Part shown: positions 53,678 through 61,946 of the stretch, one piece after another | Position numbering within the stretch: the first letter of the stretch is position 1 | Layout: each line of letters starts with the position of its first letter | Source: an uncultured Pelagibacteraceae bacterium | GTDB taxonomy: Bacteria; Pseudomonadota; Alphaproteobacteria; Pelagibacterales; Pelagibacteraceae | Assembly: GCA_902604005.1 (NCBI GenBank) | Contig: CACKXH010000001.1 | Span: 47,990 to 111,989, forward strand | Direction: 5' to 3' | Length of the DNA: 64,000 nt | Translations under genes and position numbers: made by a program | The notes under the pieces: model-generated | What the model was told of the DNA's origin: nothing | The model's database searches: none | Seen by the model: the letters and a program-made list of their open reading frames with translations, nothing else

Positions 53678-54120
53678 TTAAAAACTTTTATTTTATTACC
53701 TACTTCAATACTTGAAGAGGATAATATTTGACATCTTAAACCACCTCTTCTTAAAAATTCTTTAATTATATTATCTTGATCCAACAATTCACATAGATGT
53801 CTGCATGGACGACATAAATCGACTCCTTCCAGCTCTACTTCACCCACAAGAAATTTTTTTCCTACAAGATCATTTAATCTAATTCCTTTGGTAATAATAT
53901 TTCTTCTAAAATCTATGTACGGAATATTTAATCCATATTTTATATTATAATAATCAATATTTTCTGACTCTATAAGGGATAGTTGGCTATAAGGATCATT
54001 GAATTCCTTAAAATGTCTATCGCCTATTATCCCTTGATTAGCCAAAACCTCAATGGAATTTACTTCTCTTATTTTTTGATTATTATTATTCGTAATTCCT
54101 AATTTGTATACTTTTGACAT
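53674..54120 (-). CDS. MOSC-domain protein, small
   Basis: A 148-residue protein consisting of one MOSC domain, the beta-barrel that binds Mo cofactor or carries sulfur in Mo-cofactor sulfurases. It shows NQGIIGDRHFKEF, QLSLIESE, FRRNIITKG and a cysteine cluster CRPCRHLC (Cys103, Cys106, Cys110), where the conserved Cys acts in the family. Its substrate is unknown. It lies after the ehu transporter in the same direction but 8 bp away. Confidence 0.88.
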   Translation of the reverse strand: MSKVYKLGITNNNNQKIREVNSIEVLANQGIIGDRHFKEFNDPYSQLSLIESENIDYYNIKYGLNIPYIDFRRNIITKGIRLNDLVGKKFLVGEVELEGVDLCRPCRHLCELLDQDNIIKEFLRRGGLRCQILSSSSIEVGNKIKVFN

Positions 54121-54128
54121 TCACTTGA

Positions 54129-54920
54129 TCAATTTGCATCTAAAACTGCATGTAAAAATTGCTTAGTTCTATCATTTTGAGGGTCACCAAATAATTGTTC
54201 AGGGGGTCCCTGCTCAAAAATTTTTCCTTCATTAAAAAAGTAAACTCTATCAGAAATCTCTCTAGCAAACCCCATTTGGTGAGTAACCATTATCATAGTT
54301 AAGCTATGTTCTTTATTTAAAGATCTAATAACGTTTAAAACTTCACCAACAACCTCTGGGTCTAATGCAGATGTTATTTCATCCAAAAGCATTACTTTTG
54401 GTCTCATCGCTAATGCTCTTGCAATAGCCACTCTTTGTTGTTGACCGCCTGACAATCTACTTGGGTGTTGATCTTTCTTGTCTGTTAGACCAACAAGTTC
54501 TAACAGCTCTAAAGCTCTTTCCTCTGCTTCTTCTTTTTTCATACCCAGCACTTCAACTGGAGCTTCAATACAATTTTGTAGAGCTGTCATATGTGGAAAC
54601 AAATTGAATTGTTGAAACACCATACCTATTTTTGATCTTCTTTCTCTTAAATACTTTTCATTTGCCTCAACAAAATTTCCATTTGAATTCATATGAGTTA
54701 AAGGTTCTCCATCTAAATGAATTACTCCCCCATTTATTTTTTCTAAGGTCATTAAAACTCTTAATACTGTTGTTTTTCCTGAACCAGAAGGGCCTATAAT
54801 TGAAACCATCTCATTTTTTTTAATTTCAAGATTAAGTTTATCTAAAACAACAAGATCACCATATTGTTTAGTTACCTCATCAAACTTAACTATAATTTCG
54901 TCTGTATTATTTTTATTCAT
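54129..54920 (-). CDS. ehuA: Amino-acid/ectoine-type ABC transporter ATP-binding protein
   Basis: Energises the transporter. The 263-residue ATPase has Walker [14 protein letters not shown]-loop [13 protein letters not shown], signature [17 protein letters not shown], Walker [14 protein letters not shown] and the switch His in MVTHQMGF. It belongs to the polar amino-acid (PAAT) class, which includes ectoine importers. It is the last gene of the B-C-D-A operon and follows the second permease by 3 bp. Confidence 0.9.
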   Translation of the reverse strand: MNKNNTDEIIVKFDEVTKQYGDLVVLDKLNLEIKKNEMVSIIGPSGSGKTTVLRVLMTLEKINGGVIHLDGEPLTHMNSNGNFVEANEKYLRERRSKIGMVFQQFNLFPHMTALQNCIEAPVEVLGMKKEEAEERALELLELVGLTDKKDQHPSRLSGGQQQRVAIARALAMRPKVMLLDEITSALDPEVVGEVLNVIRSLNKEHSLTMIMVTHQMGFAREISDRVYFFNEGKIFEQGPPEQLFGDPQNDRTKQFLHAVLDAN

Positions 54921-54923
54921 AAT

Positions 54924-55601
54924 TTATTTTTTTAATTTTCCCTGTGATATATTAACATCTCTTTCAAGTTTTCTTACCCACATTGCTGCAGGAATTGATA
55001 AAGTTAAAAATATTATACCTACTAAAGTATAAGGTTCTAAATATCTATAGTTATAACCACCAACTGCAGTGGCAGCATGGAATAGTTCTGCAACACCGAT
55101 CGTTGATAAAAGAGGTGTATCTTTAAATATTCCAACTAAGTAATTTCCCATTCCAGGAATCGCTATTGGGAACGCCTGAGGTAGAACTATTCTTCTATAA
55201 GTGTAAATTGTAGAAAAATTTAAAGCTCTACAAGCTTCCCATTGTGTCTTTGAAACTCCCTCGAGTGCTCCACGATATACTTCTGACATATATGTTCCAA
55301 AGTGAAGACCAATAGTAATCATTCCACAAACCCACGCAGATAAAGTAATGCCAAATTGTGGTAATACGAAATAAACAAAAAATAATTGTATCAGTAATGG
55401 TGTCGATCTAATAAATTCAACTATTTCTCTATTAACCCAATTAAAAATTTTTGAAGGTGTTCTCTGTGCTAATAAGAAAAATAATCCAACAATCAAAGCA
55501 ATCGCATAACCAACGCCAGCTGCCAAAATAGTATTTAATGTTGCGATTGCCATTTGAGGCAATATTTCATAGGTAAAATCCCATCTCCAACCCATTTCCA
55601 T
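54924..55601 (-). CDS. ehuD: ABC transporter permease, EhuD-like
   Basis: A 225-residue membrane protein with five helices and the PAAT-family EAA loop in QWEACRALNFSTIYTYRRIV. The segment NYRYLEPYTLVGIIFL near the C terminus resembles EhuD of ectoine transporters, which I recall as ending in a similar NYRYIEPxTLVG stretch. TPLLIQLFFVYFVLPQFG is the usual start of the core. It pairs with the permease at 55604-56275. Confidence 0.8.
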   Translation of the reverse strand: MEMGWRWDFTYEILPQMAIATLNTILAAGVGYAIALIVGLFFLLAQRTPSKIFNWVNREIVEFIRSTPLLIQLFFVYFVLPQFGITLSAWVCGMITIGLHFGTYMSEVYRGALEGVSKTQWEACRALNFSTIYTYRRIVLPQAFPIAIPGMGNYLVGIFKDTPLLSTIGVAELFHAATAVGGYNYRYLEPYTLVGIIFLTLSIPAAMWVRKLERDVNISQGKLKK

Positions 55602-55603
55602 AT

Positions 55604-56275
55604 TTAAATTTTCTCCTTTCCAACTTTTCTAGCTGCTAAAACTTCTAGCCATCTTAAAAATGGAACTAATGCAAATCTAGCCATTATGTAATAAATAAGT
55701 AATGCTGTTCCAAAACATTGTGCTGATAACCATGTTATAGAATTAATTTGTTTTGCTTCAAAAGTAAGATCAACCACAGTAACTAATGCTACTAGCGCAG
55801 TGGCTTTTAATAATTCTACAGTTAAATTTGCGGCTGGTGGTAATATTATCGGAAATATTTGTGGTATTATAATTCTCTTTATTCTTTTTGCTGGAGTAAA
55901 ATTTAATGAATGAGCTGCTTCCCATTGTCCTTTGGGTACAGCAAGTATTCCAGCTCTAACAATTTCAGCACCATATGCACCAAAGTTTAAGCCAAGAGCA
56001 ACAACTCCTGCAGTAAAAGCTTCTAGTGATATTCCAAAAAATGGTAAAACATAGTATGCCCAAAATAATTGTACTAAAAGAGATGTGCCTCTAAAAAATT
56101 CTATATATACGGTGGCGGTACCTTGTATTACTGGATTTTTTGAAAGCCTCATAAGGCCAAATATCATAGAAATAATCACATAAAGAATCATTGAACAAAC
56201 AAGAACTTTCACTGTCGTTACTGTTCCAAGTAAAAGAGTAATTCCGTGTTCGTTTAAAAATTCAAAATAAGTCAA
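55604..56275 (-). CDS. ehuC: ABC transporter permease, EhuC-like
   Basis: A 223-residue permease with five helices, the core FFRGTSLLVQLFWAYYVLP and the EAA loop QWEAAHSLNFTPAKRIKRII. It is the first permease after the binding-protein gene and makes a heterodimer with the next one. A strong stem-loop lies between it and the binding-protein gene, so it is probably made in smaller amounts than the binding protein. Confidence 0.8.
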   Translation of the reverse strand: MTYFEFLNEHGITLLLGTVTTVKVLVCSMILYVIISMIFGLMRLSKNPVIQGTATVYIEFFRGTSLLVQLFWAYYVLPFFGISLEAFTAGVVALGLNFGAYGAEIVRAGILAVPKGQWEAAHSLNFTPAKRIKRIIIPQIFPIILPPAANLTVELLKATALVALVTVVDLTFEAKQINSITWLSAQCFGTALLIYYIMARFALVPFLRWLEVLAARKVGKEKI

Positions 56276-56296
56276 ATAGATACCTTTAAATTTTAA

Positions 56297-56326
56297 AAAC
56301 CAGGCAACAGTTAAGTTGCCTGGTTT
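56297..56326 (-). terminator. Stem-loop between ehuB and ehuC
   Basis: Perfect 12 bp inverted repeat, AAACCAGGCAAC with GTTGCCTGGTTT, six-base loop, 20 bp after the ehuB stop. On the coding strand it ends in a short U-rich part (GGTTTTTAAAA), consistent with partial termination or message stabilisation. Confidence 0.75.
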
Positions 56327-56346
56327 AATTGTTTAAATAAATATTA

Positions 56347-57192
56347 TTATTTAGTTGAACAAGCCCACTCAGTACTCATGTCTGGTGGAGGAAGTTGAGC
56401 TTTATCATAACCATACTCACCAGCCCTCTTCAACATTTTACCAGGATTTGCCATAACTTTAGCTAAAGCAGCATTAAATGCCTCTCTAAACTTGTCATCA
56501 GTTTTTCTGAAACCAATTCCTACAACGTTTAAAGTTTCTTTTGGCATTAATTTTGGATCAGTTACTTCAAATTTACCATTGGTTTTTTTCTCATGCTCTT
56601 TTGCACCAAAGAATGTTTGTACCGCAACATCAGCTCTTCCAGCTTTCATTGCTGCTAAAATACCAACTTCACCTTCAACTAAAAGCATTTGACTATCTGG
56701 CACACCATATTTTTTAGCTGCCTCAACAGTATTGAAACCAGTTCCTGTAACTAATTTAGCCCCAGTTTTTATAACATCAGCATAATTGTTAATATTTTTT
56801 GGATTTCCTTTTGGTACTAACATTGCATCACCAAATACACCAATTGGATCTGAAAAGTCCATGTTTGCACATCTACTTTTTAAGATATACATTCCGCCAG
56901 TAATCATATCTGCTCGGTCTGCATTTAATCCTGGAATTAATCCTGACCATTCAAAAACTTTTGTTTCATGTTCAGTGATACCCATCTCTTCTAGAACTGT
57001 TAAAGCTATCATGTTAACAAATCCTAAAGCTTCACCACCATCTCCGGCATAAGCCCACGGCACTGCTGTTCCAAAACCTAGTCTTAATTTGTGTCCATCC
57101 GCAAGTCTTTCAGTAAGAGTTTTTGCACTTACTGTAGAAATTGAAAAAAGAAGCACAAGCAAAACTGTTAATGACTTAAATATTTTACTCAT
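56347..57192 (-). CDS. ehuB: Periplasmic solute-binding protein, ectoine/amino-acid ABC transporter
   Basis: A 281-residue exported protein with a signal peptide (SLTVLLVLLFSISTVSA) and an extracellular solute-binding family 3 fold. Conserved parts are GLIPGLNADRADMITGG, ILKSRCANMDFSDPIG and VGILAAMKAGRADVAVQT. The motif set (RADM..GGMYI...R, FSDPIG) resembles EhuB of ectoine transporters, but polar amino acids are also possible. A GGAG ribosome site stands six bases before the ATG. It leads the operon. Confidence 0.82.
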   Translation of the reverse strand: MSKIFKSLTVLLVLLFSISTVSAKTLTERLADGHKLRLGFGTAVPWAYAGDGGEALGFVNMIALTVLEEMGITEHETKVFEWSGLIPGLNADRADMITGGMYILKSRCANMDFSDPIGVFGDAMLVPKGNPKNINNYADVIKTGAKLVTGTGFNTVEAAKKYGVPDSQMLLVEGEVGILAAMKAGRADVAVQTFFGAKEHEKKTNGKFEVTDPKLMPKETLNVVGIGFRKTDDKFREAFNAALAKVMANPGKMLKRAGEYGYDKAQLPPPDMSTEWACSTK

Positions 57193-57284
57193 ATATTCTC
57201 CACATTGTTTAATTAAAAAATAATTAAATCAAAAAACATTTAAAAAGTATAGTTGAAAAATTACAATCTCAAGTTGATTATAAA

Positions 57285-58073
57285 TTATTTTAATGAAACT
57301 TTATCACCAATATTTAATTGTCCATTATCAAGAGCAGTAAGGTAAATTCCCATATCAAAATGATTGTAAGTTTTTTTTAATGATTGAAGCAAATTTAAAC
57401 TGTTATCATCAGTATTGGGTTTTAAATTGATCGCCACACATCTTGGAATATTTTTTTCTACTTTAAAAGAAATATTATTAATCTTAATTATCTTTCCAAT
57501 CCAATTTCGTTCCTCCCATGCTTCAATACCCTCAACAAAAATATTGCCTCTAAATCTTTGACTATCAATTTCTTGGTTAATTTTATTTTTAAAATCTTCA
57601 ATACTTCGATTGTTTATAAGAGATATCGAATGAGTTAGTACAGTTTTATTAGATATTGATGTGTCAAAAAAAGGGATCTTTTTATTTTTCATCAAAAATA
57701 AAGGTTTTTGAAGAGAGTTTTCTAATTGTAAAATTTTATTTGAGAGTATTTGATATTGATCTGACTCTTCGCTATTAATTGTTAAGATTTCATTATTATT
57801 TTGAGTTAGCGTTAATTTATTATTATCAATCATAAAGTTATACTTGTTTAATGAAGGTGAGTTTTTAAGAGTTAAAATTTTATTCCATTTACCCCTTCTC
57901 TCTTCAAGCTTTTGTTCAAATAACTGCGCTTGATTAAAATCTAAACCTTTAGAAAATGCAAAAATTCTATCTCCAACAATTCCAACATTTTTTCTAATTT
58001 CACAACTTTTTATAGTTTGAAAAGAAATGGATTTAACTGGGCAATAATTTATTGAAGAAATAGATATGCTCAT
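57285..58073 (-). CDS. MOSC-domain molybdenum enzyme, YcbX/mARC-like
   Basis: A 262-residue protein with the MOSC N-terminal beta-barrel (INYCPVKSISFQ, VGIVGDRIFAF) and a MOSC domain containing SQRFRGNIFVEGIEAWEE and IPRCVAINLKPNTD, whose Cys212 is the expected molybdenum ligand. The YcbX and mARC enzymes reduce N-hydroxylated compounds. With a second MOSC gene at 53674, moeA, mobA and formate dehydrogenase, it makes Mo cofactor a recurrent theme. It is divergent from the frameshifted dioxygenase gene, 16 bp away. Confidence 0.87.
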   Translation of the reverse strand: MSISISSINYCPVKSISFQTIKSCEIRKNVGIVGDRIFAFSKGLDFNQAQLFEQKLEERRGKWNKILTLKNSPSLNKYNFMIDNNKLTLTQNNNEILTINSEESDQYQILSNKILQLENSLQKPLFLMKNKKIPFFDTSISNKTVLTHSISLINNRSIEDFKNKINQEIDSQRFRGNIFVEGIEAWEERNWIGKIIKINNISFKVEKNIPRCVAINLKPNTDDNSLNLLQSLKKTYNHFDMGIYLTALDNGQLNIGDKVSLK

Positions 58074-58089
58074 ATAATCTTTTAATAAT

Positions 58090-58918
58090 ATGTCTTATCT
58101 ATCATCAAATCAACTCAAACAGTATGAAGATGAGGGTTTTGTCTCTCCAATAAATATTTTTTCAAAAGATAAAGCAAAAGAAATAAGAAATGAAATTGAG
58201 TTAATTGAAAATAAAATTCCTGGAGAATTAGAAAATTCTGGTAGATATAATGCTCATTTGATTTCACCTTTGTTAGATGAAGTTACTCATAATTCAAAAA
58301 TTTTAGATGCAGTTCAAAGTTTGATAGGTGAAAATATTCTCGTTTGTGGAACAACTTTGTTTATCAAAAATCCTAAGGAAAAAGGATTTGTTAGCTATCA
58401 TCAAGATGCTAAATATATAGGCCTAGAGCCTCACAGTTGGGGTGACTGCTTGGGTTGCTGTGACCGACTCAAATGAAGAAAATGGGTGTATGAGAATGTG
58501 GTCAGGTTCACATAAAGATAATTTAAAAGAACATAATCAAAAATTTAATGAGGGCAACTTATTAACTAGAGGTCAAACTGTTAAAAATGTACCCAAACAG
58601 GAAACTACCCCTTTAATTTTAGAGGCTGGGCAAATGTCACTACATCATCCAACTGTAGTTCACGGTTCAGAATTAAACAAAAGTAATGATAGAAGAATTG
58701 GTTTTGTTATTCAAAGCTATATTGGAACAAATGTTAAGCAAGTTTTAGGTAAAAATAGTGTTCAACTCGCAAGAGGTGTTGATGAATTTAACTATCATGA
58801 AAAAATCGGTAGACCTCAAAATTTATTAGATGCAAAAGACATTAAATTGAAAAAGCAAGAAAATGATAATCTTCAAGAAATTTTTTACAAAGGTTCAGAT
58901 AAAAAAGGTAAATTTTAA
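58090..58918 (+). pseudogene. Phytanoyl-CoA dioxygenase family gene, frameshifted
   Basis: Two open frames, 58090-58476 and 58442-58918, together encode one Fe(II)/2-oxoglutarate dioxygenase of about 275 residues. The first half has the metal-binding HxD (His104, Asp106 in SYHQDAKYIG). The second half has the distal His region SLHHPTVVHGSEL and the Arg of RRIGFVIQSY. The junction is a run of four G at 58439-58442; with three G the frame joins as HSWVTAWVAVTDSNE, a normal PhyH stretch. Either the gene is broken or one base is a sequencing or assembly error. PhyH members hydroxylate acyl-CoAs or other small molecules. Confidence 0.85.
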
Positions 58919-59545
58919 TTAAGGTTTTGGAATCTCTGAACCATTATTGTAAAGATCATAACCTTTAATAACGGCTTCACGACTGGCAATATCTAAATAC
59001 CAACTAGAAAGACTTTTAAATTTCTTTAGTCCTATATCGTGCCATTGATGTCTAGCAATCCAAGGCCAAGTCGCAATGTCTGCTATTGAATATTTATCTC
59101 CAGCAAGATACTTGGAATTTTTTAGACGATTGTCGAGATCTTGATAAATTTTTTTTGTAATTTTGAAATATCTTTCCTCACCAAATTCACTCTTACCAGG
59201 ATTGTAATGATGAAATTGATGATGTTGACCTATCATGGGTCCTATGAATCCCATTTGTGCCATTAACCATTGATTTATTTTTATTCGGTCTTGTTTATCG
59301 TAAAACTTTTCACTCTTCTCTGCCAAATAAATTAAAATTGCTCCAGACTCAAAAATACTTTCATTGTTATCATGATCTATTATTACTGGAATTTTACTAA
59401 AAGGACTTATCTTCACAAATTCGGGATCAAATTGTTCCCCATTAGATATATCTATTTTAGTTAATTTATATTTGTATCCAATTTCCTCAAGCATGATACT
59501 AATTTTTTTACCATTAGGAGTATCAGCTGAAAATAATTCAATCAC
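58919..59545 (-). CDS. Glutathione S-transferase family protein
   Basis: A 208-residue protein with the N-terminal thioredoxin-like domain (SADTPNGKKISIMLEEIGYK, FSKIPVIIDHDNNESIFES) and the C-terminal helical domain (RLKNSKYLAGDKYSIADIAT). The active residue appears to be Asn in TPNGKK, as in the YfcG/YghU-type disulfide-reductase GSTs. It overlaps the ferredoxin reductase by 8 bp, so it is probably part of the ferredoxin operon. Confidence 0.9.
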   Translation of the reverse strand: MIELFSADTPNGKKISIMLEEIGYKYKLTKIDISNGEQFDPEFVKISPFSKIPVIIDHDNNESIFESGAILIYLAEKSEKFYDKQDRIKINQWLMAQMGFIGPMIGQHHQFHHYNPGKSEFGEERYFKITKKIYQDLDNRLKNSKYLAGDKYSIADIATWPWIARHQWHDIGLKKFKSLSSWYLDIASREAVIKGYDLYNNGSEIPKP

Positions 59546-60557
59546 CTTTTATACCGAGACGATCTTTAATTGTTTTCGACGAAGTGGTAAATTCAAATCT
59601 ATATTTTTCATTCGGTCTAGCTAATTTGAAGCAGGCTCTGGCTGCTAAGGCTCCTTCATGAAAACCTGACAATATAAGTTTTAATTTTCCTGGATAAGTG
59701 CAAATATCTCCAACTGCGTAAATACCTTTCTGATTAGTCTCAAATTTTTCTGTGTCTACTTCAATAGTTTTCTTATCTAGATTAAGTCCCCAGTTTGCAA
59801 TAGGCCCAAGCTGCATAATAAGCCCAAAAAAACCTAATACATAATCAGTCTTAAGACTTTTAGTTTCATTATCATCACTTTTTATATCTATACTTTCTAA
59901 TTGTTTCTCACCCTTAACTGAGCTTATTTGATATTTAGTGAAAAGATTAATCTTTCCGTTTTTTGATAATTCATGAACTTTATCAACTGTGGTCTGTGCT
60001 CCTCTAAAATCATCTCTTCTGTGAACTAAGTTTATTTCAGAATTTTTTGATAATTCTACTGCCCAATCTAGGGCGCTATCACCACCACCGAAAATTGTTA
60101 CGGTTTTACCTTTAAAAATATTTTTATCTTTAATTGAATAAAACAGTGACTTATTCTCAAACTTTTCACACTCTTTTACTGAAAATTTTCTTGGCTCAAA
60201 AGAGCCTACTCCACCAGCTATGATCACATTAGGTGTCGAAAAAGTTGTACCTTTGTTTGTTTTAACAATCCAATTATCATTATCTTTTTTAACTTCATCA
60301 ACCCTTTCATTTAAATGAAATTTAATATTAAAAGGTTTAAGTTGATTTATTAAATTATCTGTTAGTTCTTTACCTGTACACTCTGGTATGGCAGGAATAT
60401 CATAAATAGGTTTATCTGGATATAGTTCAATACATTGTCCACCAATCTTATCTAGGTTATCAACTATCTCACAATTGAGCCCTATTAATTTCAATTGATG
60501 AGCAGTAAATAATCCAGTTGGACCAGCTCCAATTATTAATGCATCTGTTTTAATCAT
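59538..60557 (-). CDS. Ferredoxin-NADP reductase, thioredoxin-reductase-like (type 2)
   Basis: Flavoprotein of 339 residues moving electrons between NAD(P)H and ferredoxin. It shows the FAD motif IGAGPTGLFTAHQL, PAIPECTGKELT, the NADP motif IFGGGDSALDWAVEL, and the FAD-closing GDICTYPGKLKLILSGFHEG. There is no CxxC redox pair, so it is not a thioredoxin reductase. It is one base after the ferredoxin gene, its likely partner, downstream of proteorhodopsin. Confidence 0.9.
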   Translation of the reverse strand: MIKTDALIIGAGPTGLFTAHQLKLIGLNCEIVDNLDKIGGQCIELYPDKPIYDIPAIPECTGKELTDNLINQLKPFNIKFHLNERVDEVKKDNDNWIVKTNKGTTFSTPNVIIAGGVGSFEPRKFSVKECEKFENKSLFYSIKDKNIFKGKTVTIFGGGDSALDWAVELSKNSEINLVHRRDDFRGAQTTVDKVHELSKNGKINLFTKYQISSVKGEKQLESIDIKSDDNETKSLKTDYVLGFFGLIMQLGPIANWGLNLDKKTIEVDTEKFETNQKGIYAVGDICTYPGKLKLILSGFHEGALAARACFKLARPNEKYRFEFTTSSKTIKDRLGIKGD

Positions 60558-60878
60558 TTATCCTTGCTTAGATGGAATATTCACTGTTAAGCCATCAAGT
60601 TCATCTGAAACAATAATTTGACAACTTAATCTACTATTTTTTTTTGGTTCAAATGCCATATCTAACATATCTTCTTCACCATCTTCTTTTTTTGGAAGTT
60701 TATCTAACCATTCTTCTTTGACATAAACATGGCAAGTTGCACAAGCCATTCCTCCTCCACAATCAGCATCTATACCTGGAATATCATTTTGAACAGCTCC
60801 CTCCATAACAGTTAAGCCATTTTGAACTTCAATATTATGACTTTGATTATCGTGAGTAATGTAATTTATTTTTGGCAT
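60558..60878 (-). CDS. 2Fe-2S ferredoxin, adrenodoxin type
   Basis: A 106-residue electron carrier. The cluster ligands are cysteines in [16 protein letters not shown] and RLSCQ, the spacing of adrenodoxin/putidaredoxin-type ferredoxins used by cytochrome P450s, Fe-S assembly or dioxygenases. It is followed without gap by its likely reductase. Its start is about 80 bp after the proteorhodopsin stop, beyond a strong terminator-like hairpin. Confidence 0.93.
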   Translation of the reverse strand: MPKINYITHDNQSHNIEVQNGLTVMEGAVQNDIPGIDADCGGGMACATCHVYVKEEWLDKLPKKEDGEEDMLDMAFEPKKNSRLSCQIIVSDELDGLTVNIPSKQG

Positions 60879-60896
60879 ATGATGTATATAAGCCCT

Positions 60897-60938
60897 AAAA
60901 AAAATAGGGCAAGTATGTAAAAAACATACTCGCCCTAT
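60897..60938 (-). terminator. Intrinsic terminator after proteorhodopsin
   Basis: A two-part stem, ATAGGGC with GCCCTAT (60904-60910 and 60932-60938) and AGTATGT with ACATACT (60912-60918 and 60924-60930) closed by a loop of five, then eight U (60904-60897 on the coding strand). It ends the message of proteorhodopsin before the ferredoxin gene. A third copy of the GCCCTA arm at 60892-60897 allows an alternative fold. Confidence 0.9.
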
Positions 60939-60958
60939 AAATCTAATTTAAACAGTAA

Positions 60959-61732
60959 TTATCTGCTTCTTGCACCAGCTCCAGAACTAACTGCAGCAGC
61001 CCAGATTACTAGACCGAAAGCAATTTTGTTAATGAAGTCAGCTAAGTTGTAAACAACGTTAAGTGAGTTAGCGTCTACACCACCTGTTAGGTAACCAAAT
61101 ACATAACCTAATGGATAGATTGCCCAACCTACTGTAACAATCATTCTCATTGCACTAAACGCAGTAACAAGAGCCTTGTTTCCACTTTTAGAAGCAGCTT
61201 TTCCAGCTTCACCTGAGAATACTTCATATAGAATGTATACCCAACCTGCCATACCGATTATAAATCCAAGTGTAGCGTTGATGTATCCAGCTTCTCCTAA
61301 GTATCCACCGATTAACATTACTAGTGAACCAATTAACAATCTCCAGAAAATTCCAGAGTTTGCTTTTCTTACAGCTACTAGAATTAAATAAAATTCTATC
61401 ATCTGTAGTGGCACAGTAATTAACCAGTCAATATATCTGTATACTGTTGGTGAATCGCCAGTTGTTACCCATACATCTCTCATGTACATGTAATGGATAA
61501 AAGCAATACCAGTTACTAGACCAGCTACTGTTACTGATGTCTTCCATGCTGGATTAACAGTGCTTCTTTCCATAAAGAAAAAAGCTGTTGCAGCCAACAT
61601 ACCCATTGAAATTATCCAAAAAGATATTCCAACGAAGTCATCTTGAGCTAACATAGCGGTCGCAGCGTTTGCCACTGTTGTAACACCCATTAGGGCTACA
61701 ACTGTAAGAGCAAACAGTTTAAGTTTTTTCAT
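60959..61732 (-). CDS. Proteorhodopsin, blue-absorbing type (Gln at spectral-tuning site)
   Basis: Light-driven proton pump of 257 residues with a signal-like N terminus (FALTVVALMGVTTVANA) and seven helices. Key residues are the proton acceptor Asp102 in YRYIDWLITVP, the donor Glu113 in QMIEFYLIL, the active His80 in IAFIHYMYM and the retinal lysine Lys236 in DFINKIAFG. The tuning residue (position 105 in the reference green pigment) is Gln110 here, the blue-shifted form seen in open-ocean types. A strong GAGGGAG site at 61745-61739 lies ahead of the ATG, fitting high expression. It is monocistronic or partly read into ferredoxin. Confidence 0.97.
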   Translation of the reverse strand: MKKLKLFALTVVALMGVTTVANAATAMLAQDDFVGISFWIISMGMLAATAFFFMERSTVNPAWKTSVTVAGLVTGIAFIHYMYMRDVWVTTGDSPTVYRYIDWLITVPLQMIEFYLILVAVRKANSGIFWRLLIGSLVMLIGGYLGEAGYINATLGFIIGMAGWVYILYEVFSGEAGKAASKSGNKALVTAFSAMRMIVTVGWAIYPLGYVFGYLTGGVDANSLNVVYNLADFINKIAFGLVIWAAAVSSGAGARSR

Positions 61733-61765
61733 AAAAAACTCCCTCTTTAGTTAGTTTTTACTTAT

Positions 61766-61801
61766 TAGTTTATATAAACTAGGCTTAAGCTTCCTTAAGC
61801 C
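61766..61801. promoter_or_regulatory. Palindrome and hairpin in the proteorhodopsin/prpE spacer
   Basis: A perfect 16 bp palindrome (61766-61781, TAGTTTATATAAACTA) adjoins an 8 bp stem with a four-base loop (GGCTTAAG at 61782-61789, CTTAAGCC at 61794-61801). They lie 34-69 bases before the proteorhodopsin start, where a promoter, operator or 5' leader is expected. A candidate -10 TACAAT for prpE on the other strand is at 61894-61899. Confidence 0.55.
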
Positions 61802-61946
61802 AAAGTTGAGCGTTAAATACCAAATTAAAACGGTTTATTGAAGACAAAATTGACATTAATAAGCATTGATTTTATTGACTTTTTAAAATTAAATACAATT
61901 TAAAAGTTAAAAATCAAAAAAAGGGCAATATCGAATCATATTTTAA

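Noticed and set aside
53530..53715. Plus-strand open frame of 61 codons after dksA
   Set aside because: It lies in another frame than the two coupled micro-ORFs, is Tyr/Phe/Asn-rich low complexity and runs into the MOSC gene on the opposite strand.
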